Part shown: in pieces, positions 51,093 through 63,972 of the stretch
Layout: every line of letters starts with the position of its first letter
Position numbering within the stretch: the stretch's first letter is position 1
Assembly: GCA_933228675.1 (NCBI GenBank)
Contig: OW121741.1
Span: forward strand, 23,294,724 to 23,358,723
Source: Stomorhina lunata
Taxonomy: Eukaryota > Arthropoda > Insecta > Diptera > Rhiniidae
Length of the DNA: 64,000 bases
Reading direction: 5' to 3'
Translations under genes and position numbers: made by a program
The notes under the pieces: generated by a model
Databases searched by the model: none
Seen by the model: the letters and a program-made list of their open reading frames with translations, nothing else
Told to the model about the DNA's origin: nothing

Positions 51093-51128
51093 TTTCTAAA
51101 ACAATCTCCAATAAGATTGTTTTAGAAA
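51093..51128. repeat. Perfect 15-bp stem hairpin at the edge of array J
   Basis: TTTCTAAAACAATCT (51093-51107) and AGATTGTTTTAGAAA (51114-51128) are exact reverse complements around the 6-nt loop CCAATA. Array J starts at once after it. Confidence 0.9.
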
Positions 51129-53790
51129 TAACGATCAACGATTAGAACTTTATTATATTTAACGATCAGCGATTTAAACTATTTTATATAAAACCACCTA
51201 CGAATTAAACATTTGCTATTTGAAGTTTTCTGTATAAAACGATCACCGATTTAAACTTTATTACATTTATCGATCACCGATTTAAATGCTGTTTTGTAAA
51301 AAACAAACACCGATTTTACCATTTTTTTAACGGCTACCGATTTGAACTTTATTATATGTAAAAATCACCGATTTGAACTTTCTTATATAAAACGATCACC
51401 GAATTGAACTTTTCTATATTCAACCATCACCGAGTTGTACTATTCTATACAAAACGATCAGTGATTTAAACTTTTTAATATAAAACGATCACTGAATTGA
51501 ACTTTTCCATATATAACGACGACCGAGTTGAACTCTTCTATATAAAATGATCAACAATTAGAACATTATTATATACAGCGATCACCGATTTCAACTTTTT
51601 ATATAAAACGATCACCGAATTGAACTTTTCTATATTAAACGGTCACCCAGTTGAACTTTTCGATGTAAAACGATCACCGATTTGAACTAAATTATATTTA
51701 ACGATCGCCGATTTAAACTTTTTTATATAAAACTATCACCGAATTTAACTTTTCTATATTCAACCATCACTGATTTGTACTATTCTATACAAAACGATCA
51801 GTGATTTAAGTTTTTTATTTAAAACAATAACTCAATTGAACTTTTAAATATATATAACGACCAGCAAGTTAAACTATTCTATATAAAACGATTAACGATT
51901 AGAACATTATCTATGTAAAACGATCAACGATTAGAACATTATTATATATAACGATCACCGATTTAAACTTTTATATAAAACGATCGCCGAATTGACCTTT
52001 TCGATATTAAACGATCACCAATTTGAACTTTTCGATATAAAACGTTCAACAATTTGAGATTTGTTGACCTTAACGATCACCGATTTTAACTTTTTTATAT
52101 AAAACACTCGCCGAATCGAAATGTTCCATATTTAACAACCAGCGATTTAAACTTTTCGATATAATATGATCACCGATTTGAACTATATTATATTTAACGA
52201 TCACCGATTTGAACTTTTTTTTATATAAAACGATCACAGAATTGAACTTTTAATATTCACCGATTTAAACTTAATTATATTTTACGATCACAGACTTAAA
52301 TGTTTTTATATTAAACGATCACCGATTTAACCTTTTTTATTTCAAACGATCATTGATTTGAACTTGTATACAAAGCGATCACCGGATTAAACGTTTCCAT
52401 ATTCAACGATCGCCGATTTGTACCATTCTATATAAAAAGATCACCGATTTGAACTTTATTATATTTAACGATCACCGACTTTAACTATTTTACACAAAAC
52501 TATCTACGAACTAAACTTTTGCATGCTATTTGAACTTTTCAATATAAAACGATCAACGATTATATCTAACGATCAGCGACTTGAACTATTTTATATAAAA
52601 CCACCTACGAATTAAACATTTGCTATTTGAACTTTTCTGTATAAAACGATGACCGGTTTGAACATTTTAAATGTAACAATCACCGATTTAAACTTTTTTA
52701 TATAAAACGATCACCGATTTGAACTCTTCATATATAACGACCACCGAGTTGAACTATTAAACGATTTTAACTTTTTTTCATATAAAACGATCACTGAATT
52801 GAACTTTTCCATATATAACGACCAGCGAGCTGAACTCTTCTATATAAAATGATTGACGATTAGAACACTATCTATATAAAACGATCAGCGATTAGAACAT
52901 TATTATATGTAACAATCACCGATTTAAACTTTTATATAAAACTATTGCTGAATTGAGCTTTTGGATATAAAACTATCACCGTTTTGAACTACATTATATT
53001 AAACTATCACCGAATTGAACTTTTCATATTCAACAATCACCGATTTGTACTATCCTATACAAAACGATCAGTGATTTAAACTATTTTATTTAAAACTATC
53101 TCCGAATTGAACTTTTTCATATTAATAGATCGCCGATTTGAACTTATAATAAAATGATATAAAATGATCAACGATTAGAACTTTATTATATTTAACGATC
53201 ACCGATTTGAACTATTCTACACAGAACCACCTACGAACTAAACTTTTGTATTCTATTTGAACTTTTCTCAACGATTTGAACTTTATTATATTTAACGATC
53301 ACCGATTAAAATGTTTTTATATAAAACGATCACCGATTTTACCTTTTTTTATTTTAAACGGTCACCGATTTGAGTATTTTTTAATAAAACAATCATTGAA
53401 TAGAACTTTTCCATATTAACCGATCACCGATTTGAACTTTTCAATATAAAACGATCAACGATTAGAACTTTATTATATAACGATCCGGTGATTTGAACTT
53501 TTTTATTTAAAACGATCACCGATTTGTACTATTCTATATAAAACGATCACCGTTTTGAACTTTTCCATATTTAACGATCACCGATTTGAACTTTATTATA
53601 TGTAACGATCACCGATTTGAACTATTCTATATAAAACTACCTACGAACTAAACTTTTATATTTTATTTTAACTATATAAAATTATCACCAGTTTGAACTT
53701 TATTGTATTCAACGATCAAAAATTTAAATGTTTTTATATAAAACGATCGCCGATTAAATCTTTTTAATTTTAAACGATCACCGATTTGAA
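51129..53790. repeat. Satellite array J, degenerate ~31-bp period, GATCACCGATTT core
   Basis: CACCG recurs at 51366 and 51397 (31 bp). The unit is roughly AACGATCACCGATTTGAACT then TTTCTATATAA. Copies vary strongly: CACCG, CAACG and CAGCG; GAACTTT and TAAACTTT; with indels and repeated CACCTACGAA segments. This is old or relaxed compared with arrays D, G and I. The tail CTATATAA resembles the CTATAG core of the other arrays. Confidence 0.88.
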
Positions 53791-55054
53791 CTTTTCATTA
53801 AATTTGTTCTATTCTTTGAAATTTTTTTATTGATAAACATTTACATAAAGTAGCTAATAAAAGGCAATACAAATTTAACAATTGCCTACTTAATATCTAC
53901 TTAATGTAAACGCTTTTCATTAGATTATATTGAAATTTTTAAACTCTTAATTTAAGTAAATTTATGCGGTGAAAGGCAAATTATAACTGATGACATTTTC
54001 TCAAATTAGCAAAGATTTTATACTGATTCAAAAGTTCCAAATCGAAGTGCGAATGAGTTCTTATCAGTTTTGTAGGTTTCAATTCTTATACCTAAATTGT
54101 TTATATTTTTAGACAAAGATGACCTGTTTTTAAAGAATAAAGAAAATAAGATACATTATCAGGGATGCAGGTATTTGTAGAAAATATGTTTACTTAAACT
54201 GCTTAGATTTTAGATTTTAAGGGTATACTAATAATTTTGTAAACATTTTGGCTTTCTAAATTTTACTATCTCTTTCAATACTTAAGACATCGAATTATTT
54301 ACATCCAAATATGATAGTTCTTATAGTATCACTGCAATCAGGGATAGTGAAAACTATTCAATAAAAGACACTTACAAAAGACTATTAATTTTGAAAAAAT
54401 AAAATACCTAATTACTTTTTCTCACATCTACAATAGCTTTCGAGTAACTCTATATATACATTTTTATGTTAAGATTTTTTCTCATACCATTTCACTTAAA
54501 GGTTCAAACCGAAGATTTTCTTATATAGAGTCTTTGCTCAAACTCTAGTCATTATTATGACTAAATAAATGTGTGTTTATGAACTTAAGTAACTTTTTGA
54601 CTTAACTTTTAATTATATCAAAAGAAACAGCTTTAATGATTATAAAAATTTAAAAAAAAAAAAACAAGTTAAAAAATACCATGTACCTACTATGGAAACA
54701 CTGATGAAAACTATTAGGTAAAGGGTGGAATCGAAAAATATTTTACATTTTTAAATGTAAATTTAGCTTTGTATATATGAAAAGCTTATGATAACTATTT
54801 TTATAAAAAAATTACCAAATTTACCTAAGGAATGAACCTAGCATTCAAAAATGTACTAGCCTTTTTTTTATTGGGACCATTAAAATTGTCTGAATCGGTA
54901 TATCAATCATAGGAGGTTTCGAAATTTTATTAAAAATATGACAAAATATATATCAATAGACGAATATAAAATCGGTTATGAGTCATTGATATCGTTATCT
55001 AATTATTGAATCTTTCTGAAAAGAAAATAACAATAAGTAATCAAATCTTATATA
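53791..55054. other. AT-rich spacer, no gene seen
   Basis: No recognised feature. Confidence 0.5.
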
Positions 55055-56102
55055 TTAAACACATAGACAATAGCAGGCTACACGAACACCGACTACAAAT
55101 GTCGTTGGCTGCAATCGTCGCCTCGTAGTCAGCTACTTAATTATTTTGGGGACGGCAGCTACATTTAAGACGGCAGCTACATTTCGAAACACCTGTTTAT
55201 GAGTGGTGCCAATATCGCGTTTATAAGATGGACAAAATAACAATTTCAATTTTGATAAAAACGACATAAATTCATTTTATTAATTAATCTCCGAAATCAA
55301 CGGTTTTCCTGATACCTGATAGTATGTCTATTAAAAAAAAATATATAGAAAGATTTTGGTGTGATCTCTTATAGTTTAAGAGTTATGCGCTTTTTAAATT
55401 TTAAGAATAATATAGTATAACTTAAGAAGTTTATATATTTTGGTATAAAACAAAAGCTACTGGAAATATCTTTTATATTCTTATACATATATTTTATATA
55501 ATATTCTTTATAATGGATTAAGAGCTATAATATACTATAAAGTTATTTCTGCAACCGACTTTTTTTTATAAAAATTCGCATATCTAAAAATAATATAGAT
55601 ATAAGTAGCTCTTTTATATAATGAATTTTATAAAGGCCATACTGGGCTTTTATATAACATGAACTACGTAGCTTTAGCACACGTAGCGTGTGAGTTAGAC
55701 AGTTTGAAAAATAACTTTTTAAAATTTTACTTATATTGAGTTAGAGTTATATAAATATAAATTTTTACATAATATTTTATTGGATATTATTATATACATT
55801 AGATATACAAATATTTGATAAGAATATAAATTGTTTACATAAATTCTCCCCATAGTATTTATGGTAAATAAAGTCAAGTGGTTTAAATCGCTCATTTATT
55901 TCAATATTATATGATGTAGACATCACTAAAACTATTATTGTCGCTAACAAAAATATAAAATAGTTTAATTTTGGCTACAGCTACAATGGTGGTCAGTAGT
56001 AGTGTAGCTGTGTCGACTCTAAAAAATTTATATCTATTTGAATACATGTATTTTAATTTTGACAGGTTGTAGCCCGTAGCCTGCTGTTGCCTATGTGTTT
56101 AA
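55055..56102. mobile_element. Non-autonomous DNA transposon with TTAA target duplications
   Basis: TTAA at 55055-55058 and 56099-56102 flank 1040 bp whose ends are inverted repeats. The left end is ACACATAGACAATAGCAGGC followed by TAC; the right end, reverse-complemented, is ACACATAGGCAACAGCAGGC followed by TAC (2 mismatches in 23). Subterminal sequence is rich in GGCTAC/GTAGC motifs on both sides (55100-55190, 55975-56080), and the centre is AT-rich. There is no transposase frame. TTAA duplications are characteristic of the piggyBac superfamily; that placement is inference from the target site alone. Confidence 0.8.
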
Positions 56103-56373
56103 TGCATTAATCTAACCGAAATTATACAGAGGTTGCCAGTGCAACGGTATTTGAAATTTATACGAATTATTAGGAAATTATTCAATGACAGCAGATATGA
56201 TATGAATATTCATATTTTGATCGAACTCGGAAGGTTCTTTTGGACATATAACATTTTAAGAGTTTATGTGTTCTTGATTTACAGATAAACAATTTTGCTA
56301 ATAAGTCCCTCATGCTATCCTTATCGAACGTTTGTGAAATATCGATTAACAAATGCTTTTCTGATCATTATTT
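56103..56373. other. Spacer, no gene seen
   Basis: AT-rich sequence between the TTAA element and the first DINE-like copy. Confidence 0.4.
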
Positions 56374-57021
56374 TTATACCTTCACCACCATAGGTGGAAA
56401 GGATATTATAAGTTTGTGCTGATGTATGTTGATATATGTAACGCATAGAAATACTTGTCTTAGACCCACCTTAGGGTCAGCTGGCTGGCTGGACCCCCAT
56501 GTAAACCATGTAATAAAAGTACAGGTCGCAATTCTAAAGATAATTTGATGAAATTTTGGCAAAGATCTTTTTTTTCATAGCAAGGCCAAATCGGTCCATT
56601 ATTTATGGTACCTCCCATAGGTCCCACTCCCCGGAATTAATATTTTGGCCACAAATATCAATATTTTTTTATGAAATTTAAATACTGCTTATATAAAACA
56701 AAATGATTGTACCAAATTTCGTTGAAATCGGCCCACATTCGGCCATAGCTCCCATACAAACTCCTCTATCAAAACGCACTAAATGAGACAAAACGCACTA
56801 AATGAGACAAATTTCGAGATAGTCGGTCCACATTTGACCCTAGCTCTCATATAGTCCAAATGATGGAAACATTTTAAATATATAAGTTTTGAAAAAATTT
56901 TTGTATGAAGCAAAATTTACCAAATATTTGTCTTTATACAGGAAAAAGAAGACCTTTGACCTTAGTGGTGAAGGGTATAGTATGGTTGGGCTTGACCGAC
57001 TATAGCACTTTCTTACTTGTT
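56374..57021 (+). mobile_element. DINE-like non-autonomous element, copy 1
   Basis: It starts TATACCTTCACCACC with a CCACC-ATA-GGTGG stem and continues TTTGTGCTGATGTATG and AACGCATAGAAATA. It has the body phrases AAATTTCGTTGAAATCGGCC and GGCCATAGCTCCCATA. It ends GTGAAGGGTATAGTATGG, then TTGGGCTTGACCGACTATAG, then CTTACTTGTTTT. The hairpin near each end and the GTTTT terminus resemble the DINE-1/Helentron-associated group; this family link is from memory and unverified. The element is non-coding. Confidence 0.75.
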
Positions 57022-57115
57022 TTTTTTTTTTTTTTTTTTGTTAAGCCGCTATCGCTCTTTCATTTGACGGACATAAACCCCTTATCTTTTTGGTATATTT
57101 GTGTTTCCGTATATT

Positions 57116-57915
57116 TATACCCTTCACCACCATAGGTGGAAAGGGTATATTATGTTTGTGCTGATGTTTGTAACGCATAGAAATATTGGTCTGAGATCTA
57201 CCTTTTAGTATACCAATCGAATTAGAGTCACTCCCTGAGTTGTTTTAACCATGTCTGTCCGGCTGGCCGGTTATCCATGTAAGCTTGTTATCACTCTACA
57301 GGTCGTAACTTTAAAAATAATTTGATGAAATTTGGCACAGATTCATATTTTAGTCCAAGGACCCTATACTTTTTGGGCGAAATAGGTTTACTATTTTGGG
57401 TACCTCCCATAGGGATGCCTTCCCGGAATAGAGTTTTTGGTCCTTTACAGCCACAAATTTAGTTGTATTTTAATAATATTCAGCACAAATATTGCTTATC
57501 ATAACCTTAGTCAGTGTTCCTAATTTTGTCAAAATCGGCCCATATTTGACCATACCTCCCATACAAGACACATTCTCAAAAGACGTTCATATACACATTA
57601 AAGCACAAAAACGTTAATAACTCTTAAGATAAATGCATTTGATTACATAAACTTTGCACAGATAAATATTTTGTAAATATAAACCAATAAACAAAATTTG
57701 GCAACAATCGGTCCACAATTGACCCTAGCTCCCATATCAGGCCCTTAGCCGGAAATGATATAAATCTCGAAATTTTGAAAAGATAGCACATAGTATATGT
57801 ATGTGTCTCTAAGACTTAAGAAAAACTTGTTTAATTGTTGGTCCATATTTGATCTTAGTAGTGAAGGTTATTATATAGTCGGGCTTGACCGACTATAGCA
57901 TTTCTTACTTGTTTT
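57116..57915 (+). mobile_element. DINE-like non-autonomous element, copy 2
   Basis: The most complete copy, about 800 bp. The 5' end is TATACCCTTCACCACCATAG, then GTGGAAAGGGTATA. The body holds GGTCTGAGATCTACC, CATGTCTGTCCGGCTGGCCG and AGGTCGTAACTTTAAAAATA. The 3' end is AGTCGGGCTTGACCGACT, a perfect stem, then ATAGCATTTCTTACTTGTTT. It sits about 95 bp after copy 1 in the same orientation. Confidence 0.8.
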
Positions 57916-58467
57916 ATATGGGAGTTATGGTCAAATGGTGACCGATTGTGACACTGGTTAGTATTGACATAACACTTCCTTGTGCTAAATTTAGTGACTA
58001 TAGCTGGAATAGTTTATCGTTTATTCGTGTTAAAGTGTATTTTAGCTGCAATTTAGGCTGTTTTCGTAAGTGTTTTGTATGGGAGCTATGGTTAAATGTA
58101 AATCGACATAACATCATCTGTTATAATTTGTCATTTGTTAGCGAATAGCCGATTGGCACATGCGAGGTTATACGGGAGATATGGTAAAATGTGTACCCAT
58201 TTCGACTTATTTTAATACCATCATTTTTCCAGAAATGAAGAATATTTGTGCCAAATTTCAGTGACCTAGATCTCTTTGTTTAGGTTTTATCGTGCCAATA
58301 ATAGACAGAAAGACATACGAATAGACAGACGGACATACAGACGAACAGATAATCGTCTTAGAATTTCATATATTCGGAATATATATCCCTATCTGTTTTT
58401 GAGCCAATATTAAGGAAATTACAAATGGAATGACAATCTCAATATACCCTCCATTCTTTTTGATGAT
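57916..58467 (-). mobile_element. mini-me-like element, 3'-truncated
   Basis: On the minus strand it opens with CCATCATCAAAAAGAATGGA then GGGTATATTGAGATTGTCAT, the core TGTAATTTCCTTAATATTGG, and a short GTCY-type proto-microsatellite (58290-58350). AATTTGGCACAAATATTCTT and two CCATAGCTCCCATA-type blocks follow. It is collinear with 60861-61480 on the plus strand. Its distal end abuts DINE-like copy 2 at 57915. Confidence 0.8.
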
Positions 58468-58487
58468 GGGTACAAAAAGGCCAAAAG

Positions 58488-58825
58488 ATTAAAAAAAAAT
58501 GTTTGGAGTCAAATATCTCTTAAACTATAAAAGGTAAAATATTATAGTAGGCATTTTTTTCTAATATTTTTAAGAAGTTTTCGAAAATGTAAACATCTTT
58601 TGGACCGGACTAAGTAGGCGAACGTTATACTCACCCAAAGGTTTTACATACCCGAGGTGGGCAAATTTGCTTTATAGTCTACCAATAGATACATTTTCAA
58701 ACCAATAGATACTAATTTTCAAAAAATAGATACATTTTCAAACATTACTCTAAAAGTCTAAATCTTCTGATGTTCTTAATTTCGTCAAAATCCGTCCAGT
58801 AGTTTAGAAACTGCTAAGTTAATAA
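58488..58825 (+). repeat. Dispersed repeat, uninterrupted copy of the 36.0-37.3 kb repeat
   Basis: GTCAAATATCTCTTAAACTA at 58507-58526 continues without insertion to GTAGGCATTTTTTT, CTTTTGGACCGGAC, CATACCCGAGGTGGGCAA, and TCCGTCCAGTAGTTTAGAAA near 58792. It serves as the empty-site paralogue for the retrotransposon insertion at 36075-36809. Confidence 0.85.
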
Positions 58826-58828
58826 ACA

Positions 58829-59480
58829 AACAAGTGAGAAGGTGCTATTGTCGGTCAAGCCCGACCATATGGTACCCTTCACCACAAAGGGCGAATGTCT
58901 TCTTTCGTGTATAAAGACAAATATTTTCTAAAATTTGTCATCATACAAACACTTTCTCAAAACTTATACCTATATTTAAGATATTTACATTATTTTGACT
59001 TACATGGAAGCTTGGGTCAAATGTGGACCTATTGTCTAAAAAAATCAGTAATTTGATTACATTTTGTACAGAAATTATGTGTACAAAAAATAATCATAAA
59101 ATTCTTATTATCTTCAGATTAACGAGCATTTAAGTGATTTTCGTCCTTTTTGCGAGTTTTCGCTAAAGACTTTGTATGAGAGCTTTGTCAAATATGGATA
59201 GATTTCAACGAAATTTGATTTCTGTTTACATAAGCAGTGCTAGTATTAAATTCTATGAATTTAATAATAGCACCTCAATAATGGTCCAGTTTTGACAAAT
59301 TTCATCAAATTGTCTTTAGAAATGCGACCTATACTTTGATTGCAAGGTTTACACGGGGGTCCAGCCAGCCGTCCACGGGCGTACGGACGGACAGACATCG
59401 TTAAATCGACTCAGAAAGTGATTCTAAGTCTATTGGTATACTTAAAGGTAGGTCTGAGACATATATTCCGATATAAATGG
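58829..59480 (-). mobile_element. DINE-like element, copy 3, 5'-truncated, inverted
   Basis: Plus-strand AACAAGTGAGAAGGTGCTAT then TGTCGGTCAAGCCCGACCAT is the reverse complement of the 3' ends of copies 1 and 2. Body phrases (GACCCCCGTGTAAACCTTGC, GTCTCAGACCTACCTTTA on the minus strand) follow in the same order. The TATACCC 5' end is missing; homology fades near 59480. The 98-codon open frame 59340-59636 runs through this copy and is not a gene. Confidence 0.75.
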
Positions 59481-60860
59481 ACTTCAAATCTTTGGGACCA
59501 TGAAACTTTGTCCAATTTAATTAAACTTTTAGACCTGATGTCACATTATTCCAATTTTCACTCTCTGAAGTTAACATCTTTTAATAACAAGTCATCTATA
59601 ATAAATGTTGGCTTAGTTATTACCAGATACCTTTAAACTTGAGTGTATCCATATGGATACATTAAAGCGAAAGACTAAAAAGTTATTACAAATATTATAT
59701 TTTTTTCACTTTTCCTATAAATTTTTGGAGCTGGGTCTCGTATGGTAAATAATTTCATTTGTTTTGTAATTCCACTGTGAGAAAAAAATTTCATTTCAAT
59801 TTAAAAATTCCTTTCCTCTATATGCTTTAGGTAAGTAAATACAATAATTTTCTAACCAAACATGTAAATTTTTCTAACCTTAGGTTGTTAAAGTCCTTAA
59901 CTATTTAAATGGAAATTTCTGCAGAAAGAAATAAAATTCAATCAATTCAATTGGGGACAAGGTCGAAATTATTTTAGGCTACATTTTCAAAACCTACACA
60001 TAAGGATAAAGATATTTAATAATTTAAAACAATTTAAATTTTTTTTGGGTATTACAAAATAACACTTAAGCTTTTAAAACAAATTAAATTATTGTCTTTT
60101 TAAATGAGTTTGAGTTGTTTAAGCTCTAAAATCTATTAAGCTTAAGTGTTATTTAAGCTTTTTGTAGCATATTAAACGAACTTTTTGAAAATAATATTGT
60201 TGTAAACAAAATATTAACTCCTCCTTATGTTAATATTTCAAAGATAAATCATACGTGTAAATGCTTAAAAAATGTTTACCAAGAAGTGACTGAGGAAGAA
60301 AAAAAAAATGAACATATTTAAGTACAAGAGTATAAATAAATTCATTCATTAAATTACAAACAAAAGAATATAAAAGAGGGGGAAAAGAAGCTCAAATAAA
60401 GCTTTTCATTTACAACAAAAATGCCTTTTGGCTTTTTACAAACGCACAAAAGCCAAAGGAGCAAAAGAACATGTGAGTGGGTATTAGTGTGTGTGTGATT
60501 ATGGGTGTGTGTGTGTGGGGTATGTACTACCACTTATTCATCTTTTATGTAAATATTTATTTACTTTTTTTTACTCATTTATTTTAACATTTTGCTGTAA
60601 GGCCTGACTGACTTTACTTGTCTGTCAGTTGGTTTTTTTACACATACATACATTTCTACATCATGAGTTAAATGTTACTTTCTCTATATGTGAAAGTAGG
60701 TCCTTTGCATATAAGTAGATCCTTTGTATGTATTTTTATAATATAAAATAAATGTTCGTTTTTTATACTTCGCTTAATTTGCTTGAATGAGTAGCTATTG
60801 TAATTGTTATTAAACATATGGAAATCATTAAAGTACTTCATTCACTTCATTTTACTCTTT
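59481..60860. other. AT-rich spacer, no gene seen
   Basis: No gene. GT-rich simple repeats lie at about 60487-60518. Confidence 0.45.
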
Positions 60861-61970
60861 TTATACCCACCATCAAAAAGAATGGGGGTATATTGAGATT
60901 GTCATTCCGTTTGTAATTTCCTTAATATTGGCTCAAAAACCAAAATTGAAATATAATCTGAATTCTTATGAAATTCTAAGACGATGTCCATCTGTCCGTC
61001 TATCTATTGTCGTCACGATAAAACCTTAACGAAAGGATATAGGTCACTGAAATTTGGCACAAACATTCTTTATTTCTTGGAAAATTTTGGTATTGTAATC
61101 GGTCAAAATCGGTTCACATTTGACCATAGCTCTCGTATAACCTCGTCTAGGCTTATCGCTTATTGGCTAATAAATGACAAATTATAACAGCTATGATGAT
61201 AAAATTTGGTATCTAGAAGTTTTACATAAGCACTAGACAACATATAAAATTTCATCGAAATCGGTTCACATTTAACTATAGCTCCCATACAAAAAACTTA
61301 CGGAAACAACCTAAATTCCACCTGAAATACATTTAAATGCCAATAAATGATAAAATGATCAACTGTAATAGCTTTGGCCACTAAATTTAGCACAATGAAG
61401 TCGTATGTGAACACCAGCCAGTGTGCAAAATTTTTTCACAATCGGTTACCATTTGACCATAGCTCCCATATAAAAAACTTACGGAAACACAAAAATACAA
61501 AAGGAAAAGGGGGTTTATGTCCGTCTGTCCGTCAGATTAAAGCGCAATAGCGCCTTAAAGAAAAGGGCTACATCAACAAAATTTTATAAAAAGCAGACCT
61601 ATGTGAATGCCAGCCAGTGTGCAAAATTTTGTTGCAATCGGTCACTATTTGACCATAGCTCCCATATACAAGACTTACAGAAACACAAAAATACATAAAG
61701 AAAAGGGGGCTTATGTCCGTCAGACAAAAGCGCGATAGCTCCTTAACTACAAGAGCTAGAGAGACAAAGTTGTATAAAAGTATTTGTGTTATATAACAGA
61801 AGTTGTGTACTGAAAACTGGCGAAATCGTTTCACATTTAGTTAGACCTCCCATATAACCCCGCCCCGGGAAACACATGAATGCTGATAAATTGAATACAA
61901 TTTTAATAGCTATGATGACTAAATTTAGAACAGAGAAGTTTTATGCAACTATTGGTCAGTATATCATAAA
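60861..61970 (+). mobile_element. mini-me-like element with internal ~196-bp duplication
   Basis: It opens TATACCCACCATCAAAAAGA then ATGGGGGTATATTGAGATTG, with the core TCATTCCGTTTGTAATTTCC. A short GTCCGTCT tract is followed by TTTGGCACAAACATTCTT and several blocks containing CATTTGACCATAGCTC. CTTACGGAAACACAAAAATA at 61478 and CTTACAGAAACACAAAAATA at 61674 show an internal tandem duplication (offset about 196). Unlike the 49-kb relative, its GTCY tracts are only a few repeats long. The end is indistinct. Confidence 0.75.
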
Positions 61971-62689
61971 TAAAAAACACTTAATTTTGCCAAAAACAAT
62001 TACTTTCATGCTTTTTTTAAATTTGCTAATTATTACTTAATATTCCGTAACATCGCTTTGAAAATGTTCAGAAAATCCAAATTTTGACATTTGACCGCGG
62101 TGAAGAAAGGGGTAATCTCGTCCAATATTAAAAAAATCTGTCAGCATAGATTTTATATGATCGAAGCGATAATATTAATTCTTTTTTTTTTTAATTGAAT
62201 ACAAGTAAAATTTACCGAGCGTTTACTCGAATTTGGCCCAAAAATTTACAATTTCGCGAAATTCTTCAATTTGAAATCGCAGGTACGGCGAAACGGTTCA
62301 AGATATCGACCTAATTTTTGGGGTTTTATTCTCCCATTTGTCTGGAGAGCAAATTCTAAATTTGTAATATTTGTTGAACAAAATTTAAAAAAAAATTAAA
62401 AATGATTTTTAAAACCGACCTGAGAAAAATGTACCAGTTTCCAACATGAAAAAAAAATAAGCAAATTTGATTATATTTAAACAAAACTAAACAAGCCATT
62501 AAATGATAAATCATGTCTAACTTTGGAATTTTATTATTTACAACATACAATTTTTGGTGCATATCCTTAGGCGCATTTTCAAGCACATGAATTTTCGAGA
62601 GAAAACTGCAATAACTTTCAAACTACCTCATGGATTTTCGTCTTTCACGATTTGAAATAAAGCTGTGTTAGTTAGTTGTCTTTAATATT
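61971..62689. other. Spacer of probable old repeat sequence
   Basis: No gene. The 76-codon open frame 62356-62586 (minus) has no motif. Confidence 0.4.
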
Positions 62690-62869
62690 CTAGTACCTGG
62701 TAGACCGAGCCTTGCTCGGAGCTTTATGATAAGCATTTTGAGGAAAATTTTAAAGTTTTTATATATTTTATATTATAAAGTGCTAAAATAAATTTAGAGG
62801 AAAGACATTGTAGAAATATTCAGTTAATTTTGAATTATTTGATTTATTTTGTTGTTTGAATTATTTGAT

Positions 62870-63320
62870 TTATTTTGCTAAAGATTATAGTCTGATCAAA
62901 TGCACAGTTTACGATTTAATTCATTTTGAGTAGTTTTCTGTGGCGCCACCTGTCGGACTTTGCTTATTCCAATTCATAAACCTTCTTCGGCTTATCCGTA
63001 ACAACTTTGCTGAAGATTATAGCATGATTAAATGTACAGCATACGATTAAATTGACTTTGAGTAAATTTCAGTAGCGCCACCTGTCGGAAATTATTCATA
63101 CCAACTAAAAAGCCTTCGTCGGCTCATGCGCTACAACTTTGCTAAAGATCATAGCATGATCAAATGTACAGTTCACGATTTAATTAATTTTTAGTAATTT
63201 TTAGTGGCGCCATCTGTCGGAAATTAGTCTTATCAACTTTAAAACCTTCGCCGGCTTATCCGCAACATCTTCGCTAAAGAGCATAACACAGTCAAATTCA
63301 CAGTTTACTATTCTATAAAG
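62870..63320 (-). repeat. Tandem 132-bp repeats inside the right Helitron-like copy
   Basis: CCTTCNNCGGCT starts at 62981, 63113 and 63245, exactly 132 bp apart. Each is preceded by GTGGCGCCACCTGTCGGA-like sequence and followed by AACTTTGCTAAAGAT-like sequence. Confidence 0.88.
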
Positions 63321-63948
63321 AACATACATACAGACAAACATTCATTTGTTTAAAATAATACTAATTTTTCCCCCTTTTTATTCCCTAATTTCTAAAAGTT
63401 CCATATGTATATTTAGTACTTTTTTGGTGTCAATTGAATTCGGTACATTTTATTAAAACGCAGTTAGCATAATGTATAATGTTCCTATTCATATTACTTT
63501 GGAGATGTTAAGTTATCATTTTATCCCTTTTTTACCCATTTTGGCTCCAAAATCAAAAAAGTACCAAATACATGTCTCATGTTTTTTTTACATCTATTGA
63601 TTGCAGTACCAAGTTTCTTTCCATATTCTTTAGTTTAAAATATAAGAGTGGGTTAAAAAGTTGCCAAAAAAAACTATTTTCACCCTTTTTTACCCCCTAT
63701 CGGACATAGTTTCAAAAAAGTACCAAACACCTGTCCGTTTATTTTCAAAGCTGTTTAAAACGTAATTTTAATTTTGTTTCTATACCTATTACTTTAGGAG
63801 ACATAGCGTTTTCGATTTTTTACCCGTTTTTACCCTCTTAGAGGTAAAAGTTCCAAAAGTCCCTTCTTCTTCGACCTATACATCAAAAAAGATACCCACT
63901 GTCCAAATTTTATCAAAATCGTTAGAGCCGTTTTCGAGATAGCCATTC

Positions 63949-63972
63949 TATATATATATATATATATATATA
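63949..63972. repeat. (TA)12 microsatellite
   Basis: Alternating TA next to ATTGCTCGTTTAAG, near the outer end of the Helitron-like copy. Confidence 0.9.

Noticed and set aside
59340..59636. 98-codon open frame
   Set aside because: Its first part is the inverted DINE-like copy 3 and the rest shows no motif.
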